In this document: piece after piece, positions 33,887 to 45,019 of the stretch
Layout: the number at the start of each line of letters is the position of its first letter
Numbering within the stretch: position 1 is the stretch's first letter
Assembly (NCBI GenBank): GCA_021397845.1
Contig: CM038044.1
Coordinates: forward strand, 105,026,942 to 105,090,941
Source of the DNA: Areca catechu
Lineage: Eukaryota; Streptophyta; Magnoliopsida; Arecales; Arecaceae
Direction: 5' to 3'
DNA length: 64,000 bases
Made by a program: the position numbers and the translations under genes
Notes under the pieces: model-generated
Database searches by the model: none
What the model was told of the DNA's origin: nothing
What the model saw: only the letters and a program-made list of their open reading frames with translations

Positions 33887-35449
33887 TGATGCAGGATGAT
33901 CCTAAGATTTATAAATATGCAGGAAAAATAGTAAACTAATTTTTTTATATTTTTTTATAATTTTAATTTACAGGCTAAATTTTCAAAATCAAGTAAAGAC
34001 TGACAGGAAGAGTAGCAATGCAAAGAATCATCATAATCGTAGGCATACTCATGCAAAATAATAAAAGTCAAGACCCGAGAATTGAAAAACTTATGGATTA
34101 GGATAGCTAACCTTCAATCAAAATAGAAATTAAGAGTAGGAAGGTTTGTACCAGGCAGAGATTGAAGAACTTGCTGATGAATGGGTCACACAGCTCTCGG
34201 ATTGATGCCTGGAAGATGAAGCCTTCAGTTCGTTGGATGTGATGGCTATGTTGGGTGGTCTTGGAGGCAAAGAGAGCCTCCTCTAAGAGGGTGAAAATAT
34301 CTTGGGGATCCTGCAAGCATCAGAGGTTAGCAAGGAAATAAGTAAACAAAAGAAAGAAACAAGGATTGAAAGAAGGGAAAGAATCAGGGCTTAGAGTTGC
34401 TGGCGGCTTGGAGAAGATGATTGCTCTGGACTTTAGGCAGCAATGGTGTCTTCTCCTTGGACTTTGAAGAAGGTGTCTAGGGTGTGGGAGAATGCTAGGG
34501 ATGGTGGTCGGCCAACACAAGAACAAGAACCCAAAGTAACTCAAAAACCCAAGAACACAATCTTAAAAAATTTCAGCAAAGTTTTAATTCATAAGAAGTT
34601 CTCTCTTACAAGAGGAAGAGGGGTGGGGTATTTACAGAGTTTTCATGCCCTCTCCTTGTTAGGATTTCAGCTCTCTCCTAGTTAGGATAGGTTTACACAC
34701 TTTGAATGGGAGAAAAACTATACAAGTAACCTAAAACTAGGAGTACATAGTTTGTAAGAAAATAAAACTAGTTTTCCTTCTTTCATTTGGACTCTTCCTC
34801 CTTGTTTGGACTTGGTCAACCCATGAAGGACTCCTCTCCTCGGCATGTTGGGCTTCAAGGGGCAGCAAGGAGGTCGGCCAAAGAAAAGGGCGCATGGGTT
34901 TTGGGCTTCCTGGAAGCTGGGGTGCCTGGGGCCTGGAGCAGGTATATACCTGATATCAAAACAGCATCTTAGTTCTTAAGTACTTGGGCTTGATTCCTGA
35001 GCTTGGGATTTCAAGACCTGGGGTGCTGGAATATCCTGGGAATCATGGGGTGCCATGGTCTGGGAATATACTCTGGCATCTGGAGGCAATCTTGGCATCT
35101 GGAAAGCATCTAGAGGGAATCAGGGTATCTAGAAGGCATCTAGGACTCTGGGGTGACAAACTAGGCCCCATAAGCTGATGTAAATGACTTTGGCTCCTAG
35201 ATGATGCCTGGTGGAACTCCAAAATAGGGTATCCTCTTCTCTTGTACAAAAATTTGACTCTTACTAGACTCATTCACATATGCAGGCTCAATGACTGGAC
35301 TAGGTTGAGACAAATCAACCAGTCTCAACTTATTACAGGACTCAATCTACTTGTTACAAAATTATGACACATGACTAAAGTTCTAAACACCCTAATCAGT
35401 AAACCAAATGGAATCCAATGATCTGTGTCTCATCCTGGTGTCCCCACCA
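33887..35449 (-). repeat. 5' LTR of element A (intact)
   Basis: 1563 bp, plus-strand TGATGCAGGATGATCC to TGGTGTCCCCACCA. Matches 19013-19805 and 29098-29335. Short ORFs (for example 34107-34316, 35043-35273) are chance. Confidence 0.9.
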
Positions 35450-35454
35450 CTCCT

Positions 35455-35805
35455 GGCTCAGCTATCTCCAAGTAATGGTTTGCTTTTTAACCTTTTGCTC
35501 GAGGTTGGGACTATAGTATGTTGTCCTATCAAATAATTATTCCATTAACATTATTCTCTCAATTTCCTTGCCACCAAGAATGCTGCACTGGGTTGCATCC
35601 ATCATCTGAACAGATGCTATATGGTATTGTAGAGGTTAGTTAAGAACTATTGCCTGATGTTGGAATAATACATCAATGTACATAGATCAACTATTAAATT
35701 AGGTCCCAAGATTGACCATCATATCAAGTATCAGATCAAAGCATGTCTTAGTGTTGAACAATGTAAGGAGGCCAAGTAGTATCTAGGGGTACCTATTATA
35801 GGGAG
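35455..35805 (+). pseudogene. LINE (L1-type) reverse transcriptase, segment 1
   Basis: From about 35640 the plus strand reads KNYCLMLE...INVHRSTIKLGP, then IKYQIKACLSVEQCKEAK and YLGVPIIGS. That is the conserved stretch of plant non-LTR RT after the FADD box, where SGQxIN...KS and YLGxPI occur. One stop (TAG) replaces the residue before YLG, and others occur upstream. It ends at 35805 where a MITE is inserted; the reading resumes at 43704. Sequence 35455-35640 may also be LINE but is not clearly readable. Confidence 0.7.
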
Positions 35806-36020
35806 TAGGGGTGTAAACAAGTCAAGTCACTTGCAAGCTACTCGAGCTCGACTTGACTTGGTTATTATTAAGCTCAAGTTGAGCTTAAGTACCTCGAATA
35901 GTTTTTTGAATCGAGCTCGAGTAGCAGGATACTTCGCTAGAAAGCTTGCAAGCCTATTCAAATTTATATATATTTTTAATAGTATTATTTATATTTATAA
36001 TCTATATTAATATATATTTT

Positions 36021-37235
36021 TGATATGAGACAAGTATACAGATGAAGATGCAACTAACTTTTTTTTTCAAAGAAAATTGATAAAATTATCAGCAATCAAA
36101 ATGATAAATGGAAGCAAATCTAATTAAGATCAAAACTTTTAAGGAAGAAGAGCAATGATTAAAATAAGTAGATCTTCCTAGCATATGTTGATGTCCCTTT
36201 GATCTTTAGAAACTAGGATTGAAAGTGATTGAGAAATCCCCTTCTTAACTAGTCTTCATAATTTAGGTTTAGATCTAAGAAAACTCAAGAAAAAAATTTA
36301 CTTACCAAAGATAATGATTTTCTCAATAGATTTATGAAGGTTTTGCTTAGATGATTGCTCAATTTGACATTAAAAAAATTAGGCTACTGAAGGAGATTAT
36401 GATCCCAATCCATGGAAGAACTCTGCAATCTAAAAAATGGCACCATCATGCGTTACTTCAGAATGACGTCTCGGGTTGTGGATGGTGTGTAGAGGGTTGG
36501 TGATGTGTAGAAGTGTTTAGGTTTAGGTTTTGGCACAGGGATGAGAATAGGCATAGAAAGAAGGAAGCTTAGAGGGAGAGAGGGGAAGAACTAGAGTAAA
36601 GAAAATCTCTAGTTTGGAAAAGAAAGCAACATCTTTTTTTTTCTCAAAAAACTCATTCCTTCCAAAAAGCTCAAATACATAGATATTTATAAGCAAAATA
36701 ACAAGAGTTTAAAACAATCCAAATGCTAATAATTTAAAACCATACAAATATTAACAAGTGAATCCTACATAAACTATGGGTGGCACCATCTTGTGATAAA
36801 CTTGAACCAAGTCTCAGACTAAACAATGGCTATCATGTGGACCTCTTTGGCTGATCTTCTAAGACTTTGGATATGGCTTAATAAAGGGAAAAGATCTCCT
36901 GGATTTGATACCAATCTTGGATAAGGGTTATCTGGTAGTGGTGCCAACATAGTATCTCCTTCATTTGGACTTCTTCATGGCACATACTAGGTGATTGGAA
37001 CTCTCCATTAGGTGGCATCAAGGGTCCATCAGGGCTCCAACTTGGATGGTGATGCAGTGTAGAGGTGGTCTCTAAGTGGCACATAAGGCAGTCTGAAATA
37101 GTAACTGCTAAAAACTAACACACTAGAAAAATAACAACTTGCTAAAAATTGTAAACTCTTACTAATAAAGTTACAAGACAGTTGGGTCTAGCTTAGTCAA
37201 GCCAAATGGTGGCTTGCAAACTGGTATTTGCACCA
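36021..37235 (-). repeat. 3' LTR of element C
   Basis: 1215 bp, TGATATGAGACAAG to TTTGCACCA. Matches 42261-43470 throughout with many substitutions and small indels, so an old insertion. Confidence 0.88.
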
Positions 37236-37339
37236 ATTTTTATGAGATGGGAAAAACTCGGCTCCAACAAGTACAATCCATTATCGCTCTGAATTGTTCA
37301 AGCTGATCTAGATCGATCCATTGCAACTCCTCTCAGGTG

Positions 37340-38053
37340 ATTCATGCATCCTTGGATTTAGGTTAGCCTTGCCACCAGATTAGATATCGCTGCTATCCAT
37401 GCCTTCTAGTTGACATAACTTGCTCATCTAAAATCTTGTCGATGCGATCATGTTTTCTTGGAACAGTGGGCTATGGGCACTCAGGACGGGGTTCACTCTC
37501 AGGAAAAGAATCAAGCTCAAACAAATCACTAGGTATCATTATTGGGTTCCTATATTTTATTCGATCCGATACATTGAATGTCGAGCTTATGCTAAAATCA
37601 GAAGGTAAATCTATAATGTAGGCATTCAATCCTAGTTTCTTCAAGATCTTGAAGGGTCTATCTTCATGTGCATGAAGTTTCTTGATAGTTCCTGATGGAA
37701 ACTACTCTAGCCTACTCGAATCATTACATAGTCTTCCTCAGCAAGGTCATAAGATATATGATGTGAGTCTACAAGCTGCTTATATACTTGATTGCTAACA
37801 TTAATTTTATTTTTAATATGTTCATGCAGATCCTTAAGATGCTGTGCAAATGACTTTGTATCTTTTGATGATCTAGCATACCATAGTAACAAGATTAAGT
37901 CTACTAGCTTGTGGAGACGATAAACATATATAACTTTAAATGGGCTCTTACTAATAAACCTATTGATAAAATTATTATAAGCAAACTCAGCTCGGGATAA
38001 GACTAAATCCCAATTACTGACATGTTTTCCTACTAGACTTCTAAGAATGCTAC
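37340..38053 (-). pseudogene. Element C integrase C-terminal part and chromodomain
   Basis: Minus strand: HVSNWDLVLSRAEFAYNN (about 38030-37975) is the end of the integrase core. HLKDLHEHIKNKINVSNQVY follows (37835-37780), and a chromodomain-like KILDEQVMSTRRHG (about 37440-37395). The integrase zinc finger and both catalytic Asp are absent: the sequence jumps from RNase H at 38054 to the last part of integrase. Stops occur in the chromodomain. Confidence 0.7.
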
Positions 38054-38371
38054 CTAACTCCTATTAATTATTTTAGTTTGGCTATCAATCAAATTTTCAC
38101 TGAAGTATGTGATAGGATGGCCATCTTGAATTAACACTCCTATTCCTACACCTGAAGCATCATACTCAACCTCAAAAATTTTATTAAAATTAGGTAGCCG
38201 TGGGACAAGGGTTTGACTCATTTTATCCTTAATCTCCTGAAAAGCCTTATCAGCCAATTTTGTCCACTCAAATACTCTCTTATGAATGCAGTCTATGATA
38301 GGAGCCATAATCAAACTGAATCCTCTAATAATCAATGATAAAAGGTGGCTAACTATGAAAATTTTGAACAT
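38054..38371 (-). pseudogene. Element C RNase H (partial)
   Basis: Contains the RT connection (FSLIMAPI...FEWTKLADKAFQEIK) and RNase H start FEVEYDASGVGIGVLIQDG, with catalytic Asp in the YDAS motif. It ends in a stop after DSQTKIINRS, where a deletion joins it to integrase sequence. Confidence 0.8.
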
Positions 38372-38543
38372 CGTGAATACTCTTAGGTACGGGCCACTCT
38401 ACTATGGCTCAAATCTTTTCATGGTCTATAGTTATTTTCTCAGATATTATAACAAATCCTAAGAATATAATTATATCAGTCATGAAAGCTCATTTCTCAA
38501 AATTCGTGTATAAACTCTTAATTTTAAGGATCAAATATACTTG

Positions 38544-39158
38544 TCATAGATGACCAAGATGGTCCTCTCTCGATCGACTAAAGATGACGATATCATCGAA
38601 GTACATGATTACAAATAATCCAATAAAGGGTATTAATACCTGAGTTATAATCCTTATAAAAGTGCTAGGTGCATTGGACAAGCCAAACAGCATGACCAAC
38701 CATTCATATAAACCATCTTTCATCTTGAAGGCTATCTTCCATTCATCTCCCGGTCTAATCCTAACATAATAGTATCCATTCTTAAGGTTAATCTTACTCT
38801 TAAGGTTAATGTTAGAAAAGATGGTGGAACCTGCCATCATATCTAACATGTCATCCAACTAGGATATGAAAAATTTATACTTTATAGTGATTTTGTTGAT
38901 TGCCCTACTATTTACACACATCCTCCATGACCCGTCCTTCTTGGACACCAATAATGTAAGCATAGCACATGGGCTCAAGCTCTCCCTAATGAATCTTCTA
39001 TCTAGTAGCTCTTTAACTTGTCTTTGCAACTTAGTGTGCTCAGTTGGGTTTAACCTATAGTGGGCCAAGTTTGGTAAGGTGGAACCAAGGACCAGGTCAA
39101 TCATGTTGGATGTTTTGCATGGGTGGTAGCTGATCAGGTAACTCTTCAAGAAAGACAT
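38544..39158 (-). pseudogene. Element C reverse transcriptase
   Basis: Two open pieces meet at a stop near 38859. The first holds HYRLNPTEHTKLQRQVKELL and RESLSPCAMLTLL. The second holds the palm, with YEWLVMLFGLSNAPSTFIR and the catalytic box YFDD in IMYFDDIVIFSR. An 18-bp tandem duplication (38778-38813) repeats INLKS/INLKN inside the palm strand that carries the first catalytic residue, and that Asp is now Asn. Not active as it stands. Confidence 0.85.
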
Positions 39159-39399
39159 CCTTAAATTCTTCTAAAATGGTCCCTACTTCTAGTGGATATT
39201 TGATTTGGGATTCCTTAGGGGACTCTTTACAGGTTAAGGCCCAATAGGTATTCCATGCTCGATATCCTTTTCCAAGTCTCGAGCACTAAACAAATGTAAG
39301 TTCTTTCCACTACTCTCTTTGAGCCCTTTGGGTACCTTATTGGGTGTAGGCTTTGGTTGGACAACTTTAATGGTGATCTTTTTATTCTTATCTTTAAAG

Positions 39400-40000
39400 C
39401 TACATAGGTTTAACCTATCAAACAAGGTCACATCATGGCTTGTTTAAATAGCCATGGCCTTCCAAAAATGATGTTGCCAATCTCTATTGGTAGCACATCG
39501 CATCATACCTTATCTTTATATGAACTAGACTGAATGGGGACCAAGCACCTTTGTGTAATAGGGATGGATGCACCTTTGTGTAATAGGGATGGATGATGCA
39601 TCCACCCATGAGACTTTATATGTAGTCGGGTGGTCTACAGGGGTCAATCCTAGTTGAGACATGGTATCAGAAAAAAATTGCATTGATGCAACTTCCATTG
39701 TCTAGGATAACTTTATAGGGCTTATCTTGATGCCTAATGTAGGTATGAAAGATAGCCATCCTTCTCTAATTCTCACTCTCCTTGGATTGGGCTAAGACAT
39801 ATCTAACAACTCCCAAACTCTTTTCAAGTTTTAGTCTCATTAGTCCTAAGGTCTATTTAGCTTCCTCGAATTCTTCAACTAGATCTAGGTCTGGTTCGAT
39901 ACTTTCTTTTCCTTAGACTCTACTGCTCAGGCTTATCAGTCTCCTATTTGGGCTTATTGATAAAAAGGGCACGAGTAGGGTATTGAGTTGCTACATGACC
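39400..40000 (-). pseudogene. Element C protease region
   Basis: Minus strand VILDNGSCINAI at about 39710-39675: the retropepsin Asp-Ser-Gly is Asp-Asn-Gly (39694-39702). A ~25-bp tandem duplication (GCACCTTTGTGTAATAGGG unit, about 39546-39595) shifts the frame downstream. Confidence 0.7.
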
Positions 40001-40977
40001 AAATCCTTGATACTTAAATTACGTCATGACTCTCGGTCCCTATCCTAGAATATTCATACCCTTTTTTTCTATCCTCACTTGTGGAGTAGGGGTTTGGTTT
40101 TGGGGGCTCTAGGAAAGGGTTTGACTTAGTCTTGGTCTAGGTCTTGAGGGTATTGACCGAATAGGCTCAGTCTTTTGAACTATCAGATGATGGTGCCTCT
40201 CAACATCTTGGGCTATGTAGTATAAGTGATCTAGGGTCATAACTTCATGTAAATAAAGCTCACATTATAATTCCTCATATAGCTTGACTCTAAACCTAAA
40301 AAAGGTCACAAGTCTATCCTTGTTAATACCACACTACATTTGGAAGTCATTGAATTTGGCTATGTATTCTGATACAGGTCGGTTACCTTAGATCAATCAT
40401 TGCCATTGGTCCATCAGTCACTGTTTATAAGACATAGGTAGGTACTTCTCTCATAGTTTCTCCTTATCTTTATCCAAGTCTCTATAGGTTCATTCATATG
40501 GTATTCAATCAAGACTTGAACTTTGTGCCAGTATAGCTTGGCCTGATGTAATAGTTTCATTTTAGCATACCAAATCTTTTTACTTTTAGTCATATCATGC
40601 CACTCGAAGAAGTGGTCCATGCTTGCTTCCTAGTCTAAATACTCTTTTAGGTATAAGTGTCCATCAAAACTAGGTGCATCAAGCTTTACACACCTTACTA
40701 TTTAGTTATTTAGGTTAACAGGTTCACGCTGGGGTTGACCATCTAAATACTGACCTACTTGAAGACCTAACATTAAATCCTGAGACAGTGTTTGCTTAAT
40801 ATGGGCTAAAGCTACTTGTAATGTCTCTGGGTTTAATTTTATAGTCTGATTCCTTCAAGCATCCTTTAAGTCTCATATTCTTTGGCCATAATTCTATACG
40901 AAATGGATCAAGTTATCTAGCCTCTCTAGGATGGCCTCCATCATAGGATTACTACTTGAACTATGTTGATTCGACAT
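40001..40977 (-). pseudogene. Element C gag
   Basis: A start at ATG 40977 (MSNQHSSSSNPMMEAILERL) opens a coiled-coil-like N-terminus. The core SMDHFFEWHDMTKSKK with MKLLHQAKLYW (40625-40520) aligns with B gag, which reads EMDQYFEWYAMSEERK. Many stops interrupt it. No intact zinc knuckle is readable near 40020. Confidence 0.75.
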
Positions 40978-42260
40978 GGATGGGTACTCGATTTTAGCTT
41001 AGGTATGCATGCAATACATTAAGTCTAAGGGTTGCCTAGACCTAAAGTCCTATGCACAATGAATCAAATAAAGCATGAACTAAATCTATCGTCCAATTCT
41101 ATCAACCAACCAGGTAACGTGTGTAGTCATGGGAGGCTTCCCTTGCTCATGCAAGGATTTAATTAGAGAACAATGAACTAGCTTGGGCATTGGTCACTTA
41201 ACCACTTGCCTTAGATATTGGTTTCAAGTGTGGATTGCAAACTCAACTTTCAGTAAACCTTAACGAACCACACAAGCTGACTTAGTTAAACCCTAGGACC
41301 GACGTCTAACTAATTTTAGATTAAAGTTTGGGTTCTAAGATACAAGTTAGTGGTTAGTTGGCTAAGAAAGGGTGATAAAATCTCCACCTTATCTTATAAT
41401 AATGGATGTACCCTTAATTATATTATAAACAATGCAATATAGTGCAACTAGAATTTTAGTAGAATAAGTTCAGCCTTACAATTCAAATTTCAGAAATGAT
41501 TTTAGCTTGGGTCTAGGATAAAACAATCAGGGTTTGAATTCCGACAAATCTAATCTCTAGTAAAATAATTTTTATAATTTTTAGATTCTTATATAATAAA
41601 TTATGATTTTTTTTTGCTGCCTACATAGAACAAAATCTTGTATGTGAACAACAGGATTTATAGATAATTTCGGATAACAAAATGATAGAGTTTTGAAGAT
41701 AAATTTTAGAGGTGCATTCCATATCAAATAAGGTTTTTAAAATATTAAAAATTATATATTTTAATTTTTGTGCAGATAGAAAGAAATTTTGCAAGGAATG
41801 TTGCATGAAATAGAAAACATTGTACAACAGAGTCCTATACATAAATAATAGGGTTTATTAATAATTTTGGATATCAAAATGATGGAGTTTCGAAGAAAAG
41901 ATTTAAGGATGGATTCCTTATTGAATAAGATTTTCAAATCAATATAAATTATATATTTTTTATTTTCTTATAAATATAATTAAATTTTTAAAGATTGTTG
42001 CATGAAATGAAAAATGGTATAGAATATAGTCCTATATGCTAATAATAGGGTTTACTAATAATTTTGGACAACAAAATGATGGAGTTTTGAAGAGAGATTT
42101 TAGGGGTGCATTCATTTCAAACAAGGTTTCCAAAATAGTAAAAATTATAACTTTTTGATTTTTATATAAATAAAAATAAATTTTGCAAGGATTATTTTAT
42201 GAAATAGAAAATAGTGCAAAATGCAAAACCAAATCCGAACCTAGTGCTCTGATACCATTC
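40978..42260 (-). other. Element C leader with internal repeats and primer site
   Basis: Long A/T-rich leader. A ~190-bp unit with ATAATTTTGGATAACAAAATGATGGAG and TTGCATGAAATAGAAAA repeats at about 41640-41830, 41850-42020 and 42050-42210. The primer site TGGTATCAGAGC (minus) is at 42246-42257. Confidence 0.75.
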
Positions 42261-43470
42261 TGATGCGAGACAAGTGTGCAGATGAAGATGCAACTAACTT
42301 TTTCTTCTTTTTATTCAAAAAAAATAGATAAAATTATCAACAATCAAAATAATAAATGAAAGCAAATAAGAGCTAAACTTTTATAGAAGAAGAGCAATGA
42401 TTAAAGTAAGCAGATTTTCCTAGCATATGTAGATGTCCCTTTGATCTTAAGAAGCTAGGACCGAAGGTGATTGAGAAATCTCTTTCCTGACTAGGCTTTG
42501 CAATTCATGTTCAGATCTAAGAAAATTCAAAAAAAAAATTTACTTATCAATAATAATGATCTTCTCAACATATTTGTGAATGTTTCACTCAGATGATCAC
42601 TTGATTCTACCTTAGAGAAGTTACGTTGCTGAAAGAGATTGCGACTCCAATCCATGGAAGAACTCCATAAATCTAGAATATGGTACCATTAGGTATCACT
42701 TTGGAATGACATCTCGGGTTGTGGATGGCATGTAAAGGGTTAGTGACATGTCAAAGTGTTTAGGTTTAGGTTTTGGCATAGGGATGAGAACAAGCATAGA
42801 AAGAAGGGAAGCTTAGAGGGGAGAGGGGAAGAACCAAGAGGGGGAAGAGAATCTCTAGATTGGGAAAGAAAACTCATTCCTTCCAAAAAGCTCCGATACA
42901 TAAGTATTTATAAGAAAAATAACAAGAGTTTAAAACAATCCAAATGCTAACAATTTAAAATAATCCAAAAACTAATAAGCAAATCCTACTTGAACTGTGG
43001 GTGACATCATCTTGTGATAAACTTGAACCATATCTCGCACCAATCAACAACTACCATGTGGACTTCTTTGGTTAATTTTTTAAGATTCTAGATATGGCTT
43101 AACAAAGGAAAAAGATCTCCTGGATTCGGCACCAACCTTGAACAAGGGTTATCTAGTAATGGTTTATCTAGTAGTGGTGCCAACATAGTATCTCTTTCAC
43201 TTGGATTTCTTCGCGGCATTGACTAAGTGACTGGAACACTCCATTGGATGGCATTAGGGATCCATTAGGGCTCCAACTTGATGGTGAGCAATGTAGAGGT
43301 GGTGTCTAAGTGGCACATATAATGGTCCGAAATAGCAGCTACTAAAAACTATTACACTAAAAAAAATAATAACTTGCTATAAATTAAAAACTCCTACTAA
43401 TGAAGTTGCAAGGTAATTAGGTCTGGCTTAGTCAAGCTAGATGGTAGCTTGAGAACTAACGTCCACACCA
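42261..43470 (-). repeat. 5' LTR of element C
   Basis: 1210 bp, TGATGCGAGACAAG to GTCCACACCA, next to the primer site. Partner of 36021-37235. Confidence 0.88.
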
Positions 43471-43703
43471 ATATTATTAGTTGGTTAAGGCTTGATTTAG
43501 AGCTCGAGCAGGGCTTGGTTGATTTCGAGTCAAGCTGAGTCAATCTCAAGTTTGCTTATTTTTCATCAAGCTAAGCTCAAGCTTGGAATATCAATGCTCG
43601 ATCAATCTCGAACTGAGTTTCGAGGCTAAGTATTTGAGTCGAATCGAGCTTGAGCTTCCAACTACTTGACTTAGCTCGACTCAATTACACCCCTAATAGG
43701 GAA

Positions 43704-44257
43704 GCAACCTAGAATTTTTGAATGCAGCCCATTGATACAAAGGATTCAAGATAGATTAGACATGTGGCAATGGATACATTATCGATGATGGGCAAGATTA
43801 TACTGATCAGGTCAGTGTTGTATGCCATGCCAGCATACCTCATAGCTAATACTCTCTTCTCGATTGGAGTAATTATAGGGTTAAATGGATGATCTAGAAT
43901 TTCCTTTGGGGTTTCTCATATATGTTTAGAAGGATTGACCTCCTTGTTGGGATGTATTAGGTCAGCATAAGAAGTTTGGTGCTCTTGGTATCTATTTGTT
44001 TTTGCATCAAAATGCATTAATAATGAAACATGTAGTGAAGCTTCTATTAGAGCCTTTGAACCTTTGGAGCTCTTTGATGAGAGCTAAATATGGAGAGAGT
44101 GGTCTAGCCAACACAAGAAACGAATGCTGAAATCGCTCCTTTACTTAGAAAGCACCATGGTGATATGCTCCCATGCTTGCCTTTAGATTTAGATGGATGA
44201 TCGGTGACCAGAAAACTATAATATAATCAATGATCCTTAGATCTCTACAATGCCTAG
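43704..44257 (+). pseudogene. LINE segment 2: end of reverse transcriptase
   Basis: Resumes the frame left at 35805: PLIDTKDSR-like sequence, then DTLSMMGKIILIRSVLYAM and PAYLIANTLFS, the thumb region of plant LINE RT. It continues with HQNALIMKHVVKLLLEPLN and LWSSLMRAKYG, the spacer before the zinc-binding domain. Stops are few. Interrupted at 44258 by a solo LTR. Confidence 0.75.
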
Positions 44258-45014
44258 TGTTGTGAAAACTACTTATTCGATCTCGAAAAATAGCTTGGTC
44301 ACCGACTAAGTAGGAGACGACCTAGTCGGCCACCACATCAAGTGACTATGACATCCAAATTCGGAAGATTATAAGTCTGACTAACATGACATCTCTTTAT
44401 ACATGCTAATCGGGTAACTACTTGGACTCGACTAATTACCAAGATAGGCTTAGTCGGGCATATTGGGATATAGTGCCAAGGCTACTACAATCAACAATGA
44501 GCAAGGCACACTGATATTTGGAGTCTGCGACACCCGAGCAAAAGCATGGACAGAACGAGATAGTTGTCATAATAAGAAGCTATTGATCTAACCAAATGAT
44601 GTTAGAATTTCAATAGAATATTATTATTCTACCAGAAAGAGATTGCCTCCAATTAGAAGTTCATCTTAATAGAATGAGGTTATGCTTAACCGAAAGAGAT
44701 TATCTTCGAACAAAAATTAGTTATTTTAAATAATTATAAATAGGTAAGAGAAGACTCCCGACAGGTAATGCCTTACCATCCATGCTCATTCCGGTACACT
44801 TAATTTCTCACCATTTCTTTTGACTCCATGATTGCTCAATTTCTTCCACTAACTTGAATGTCAGAGGGTTCCTTACCGATAACCATTGGTCAAGTGAGTT
44901 TGTTCTTGCAAGTATTGATGAGAGACACCCCGTAGAAAAAGTGCACCCCGCTCGAGAAGTTTGTGGGACTGCTCAATGCTACCGAAGTTCTAGGAGCAAG
45001 GTTTGTTCGCAACA
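44258..45014. mobile_element. Solo LTR in the LINE
   Basis: 757 bp, TGTTGTGAAA at the left and TTCGCAACA at the right (a 9/10 terminal inverted repeat when inverted). Perfect 5-bp target duplication CCTAG (44253-44257 and 45015-45019). A TATA-like ATAAATAGG lies near 44742, suggesting plus orientation. No internal region, so it is a product of LTR-LTR recombination. Superfamily not determined. Confidence 0.85.
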
Positions 45015-45019
45015 CCTAG

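Larger units (their letters stand above)
19013..35449 (-). mobile_element. Chromovirus-like gypsy element A, non-autonomous, with nested insertions
   Basis: Bounded by the perfect target duplication CTCCT (19008-19012 and 35450-35454). On the minus strand the 5' LTR is 33887-35449, a primer site is at 33872-33883, the internal region is 29336-33886, and the 3' LTR is 19013-19805 plus 29098-29335, split by the B array. The internal region keeps a gag start and an acidic gag segment, then little until a chromodomain-bearing pol tail next to the 3' LTR; protease, RT, RNase H and most of integrase are missing. A solo LTR of a related family sits in the leader. This is a non-autonomous, deleted chromovirus. 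Confidence 0.88.
36021..43470 (-). mobile_element. Chromovirus C, Ty3/gypsy, full-length but degenerate
   Basis: LTRs 36021-37235 and 42261-43470, with an initiator-Met primer site next to the right one. Possible target duplication ATTTT/ATATT (36016-36020, 43471-43475). Internal minus-strand order: gag from 40977, protease, RT, RNase H, part of integrase, chromodomain. Most of integrase is deleted and many stops occur. Related to A and B: same LTR ends (TGATGC...ACCA), primer and gag-pol wording. Confidence 0.88.
35806..43695. mobile_element. hAT-type MITE split by a gypsy element
   Basis: Terminal inverted repeats TAGGGGTGTAAACAAGTC and, inverted, TAGGGGTGTAATTGAGTC. Flanking 8-bp duplications ATAGGGAG (35798-35805) and ATAGGGAA (43696-43703) have one mismatch, and 8 bp is the hAT target size. 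Without the nested element C it is ~435 bp, rich in GAGCTCGA/TCGAGCTC motifs that make it largely self-complementary. It has no transposase, so it is a non-autonomous MITE. The LINE frame on both sides supports the boundaries. Confidence 0.8.

Noticed and set aside
31826..35449. A short LTR-496 bp-LTR element formed by 31826-33390 and 33887-35449
   Set aside because: The right LTR pairs with 19013/29335 through the CTCCT duplication, the left one has its own GATGG/GATTG flanks, and the two LTRs are clearly more diverged than a pair should be.
36016..43475. Perfect target duplication for element C
   Set aside because: Flanks are ATTTT and ATATT (one mismatch) in A/T-rich sequence; supportive but not strong by itself.
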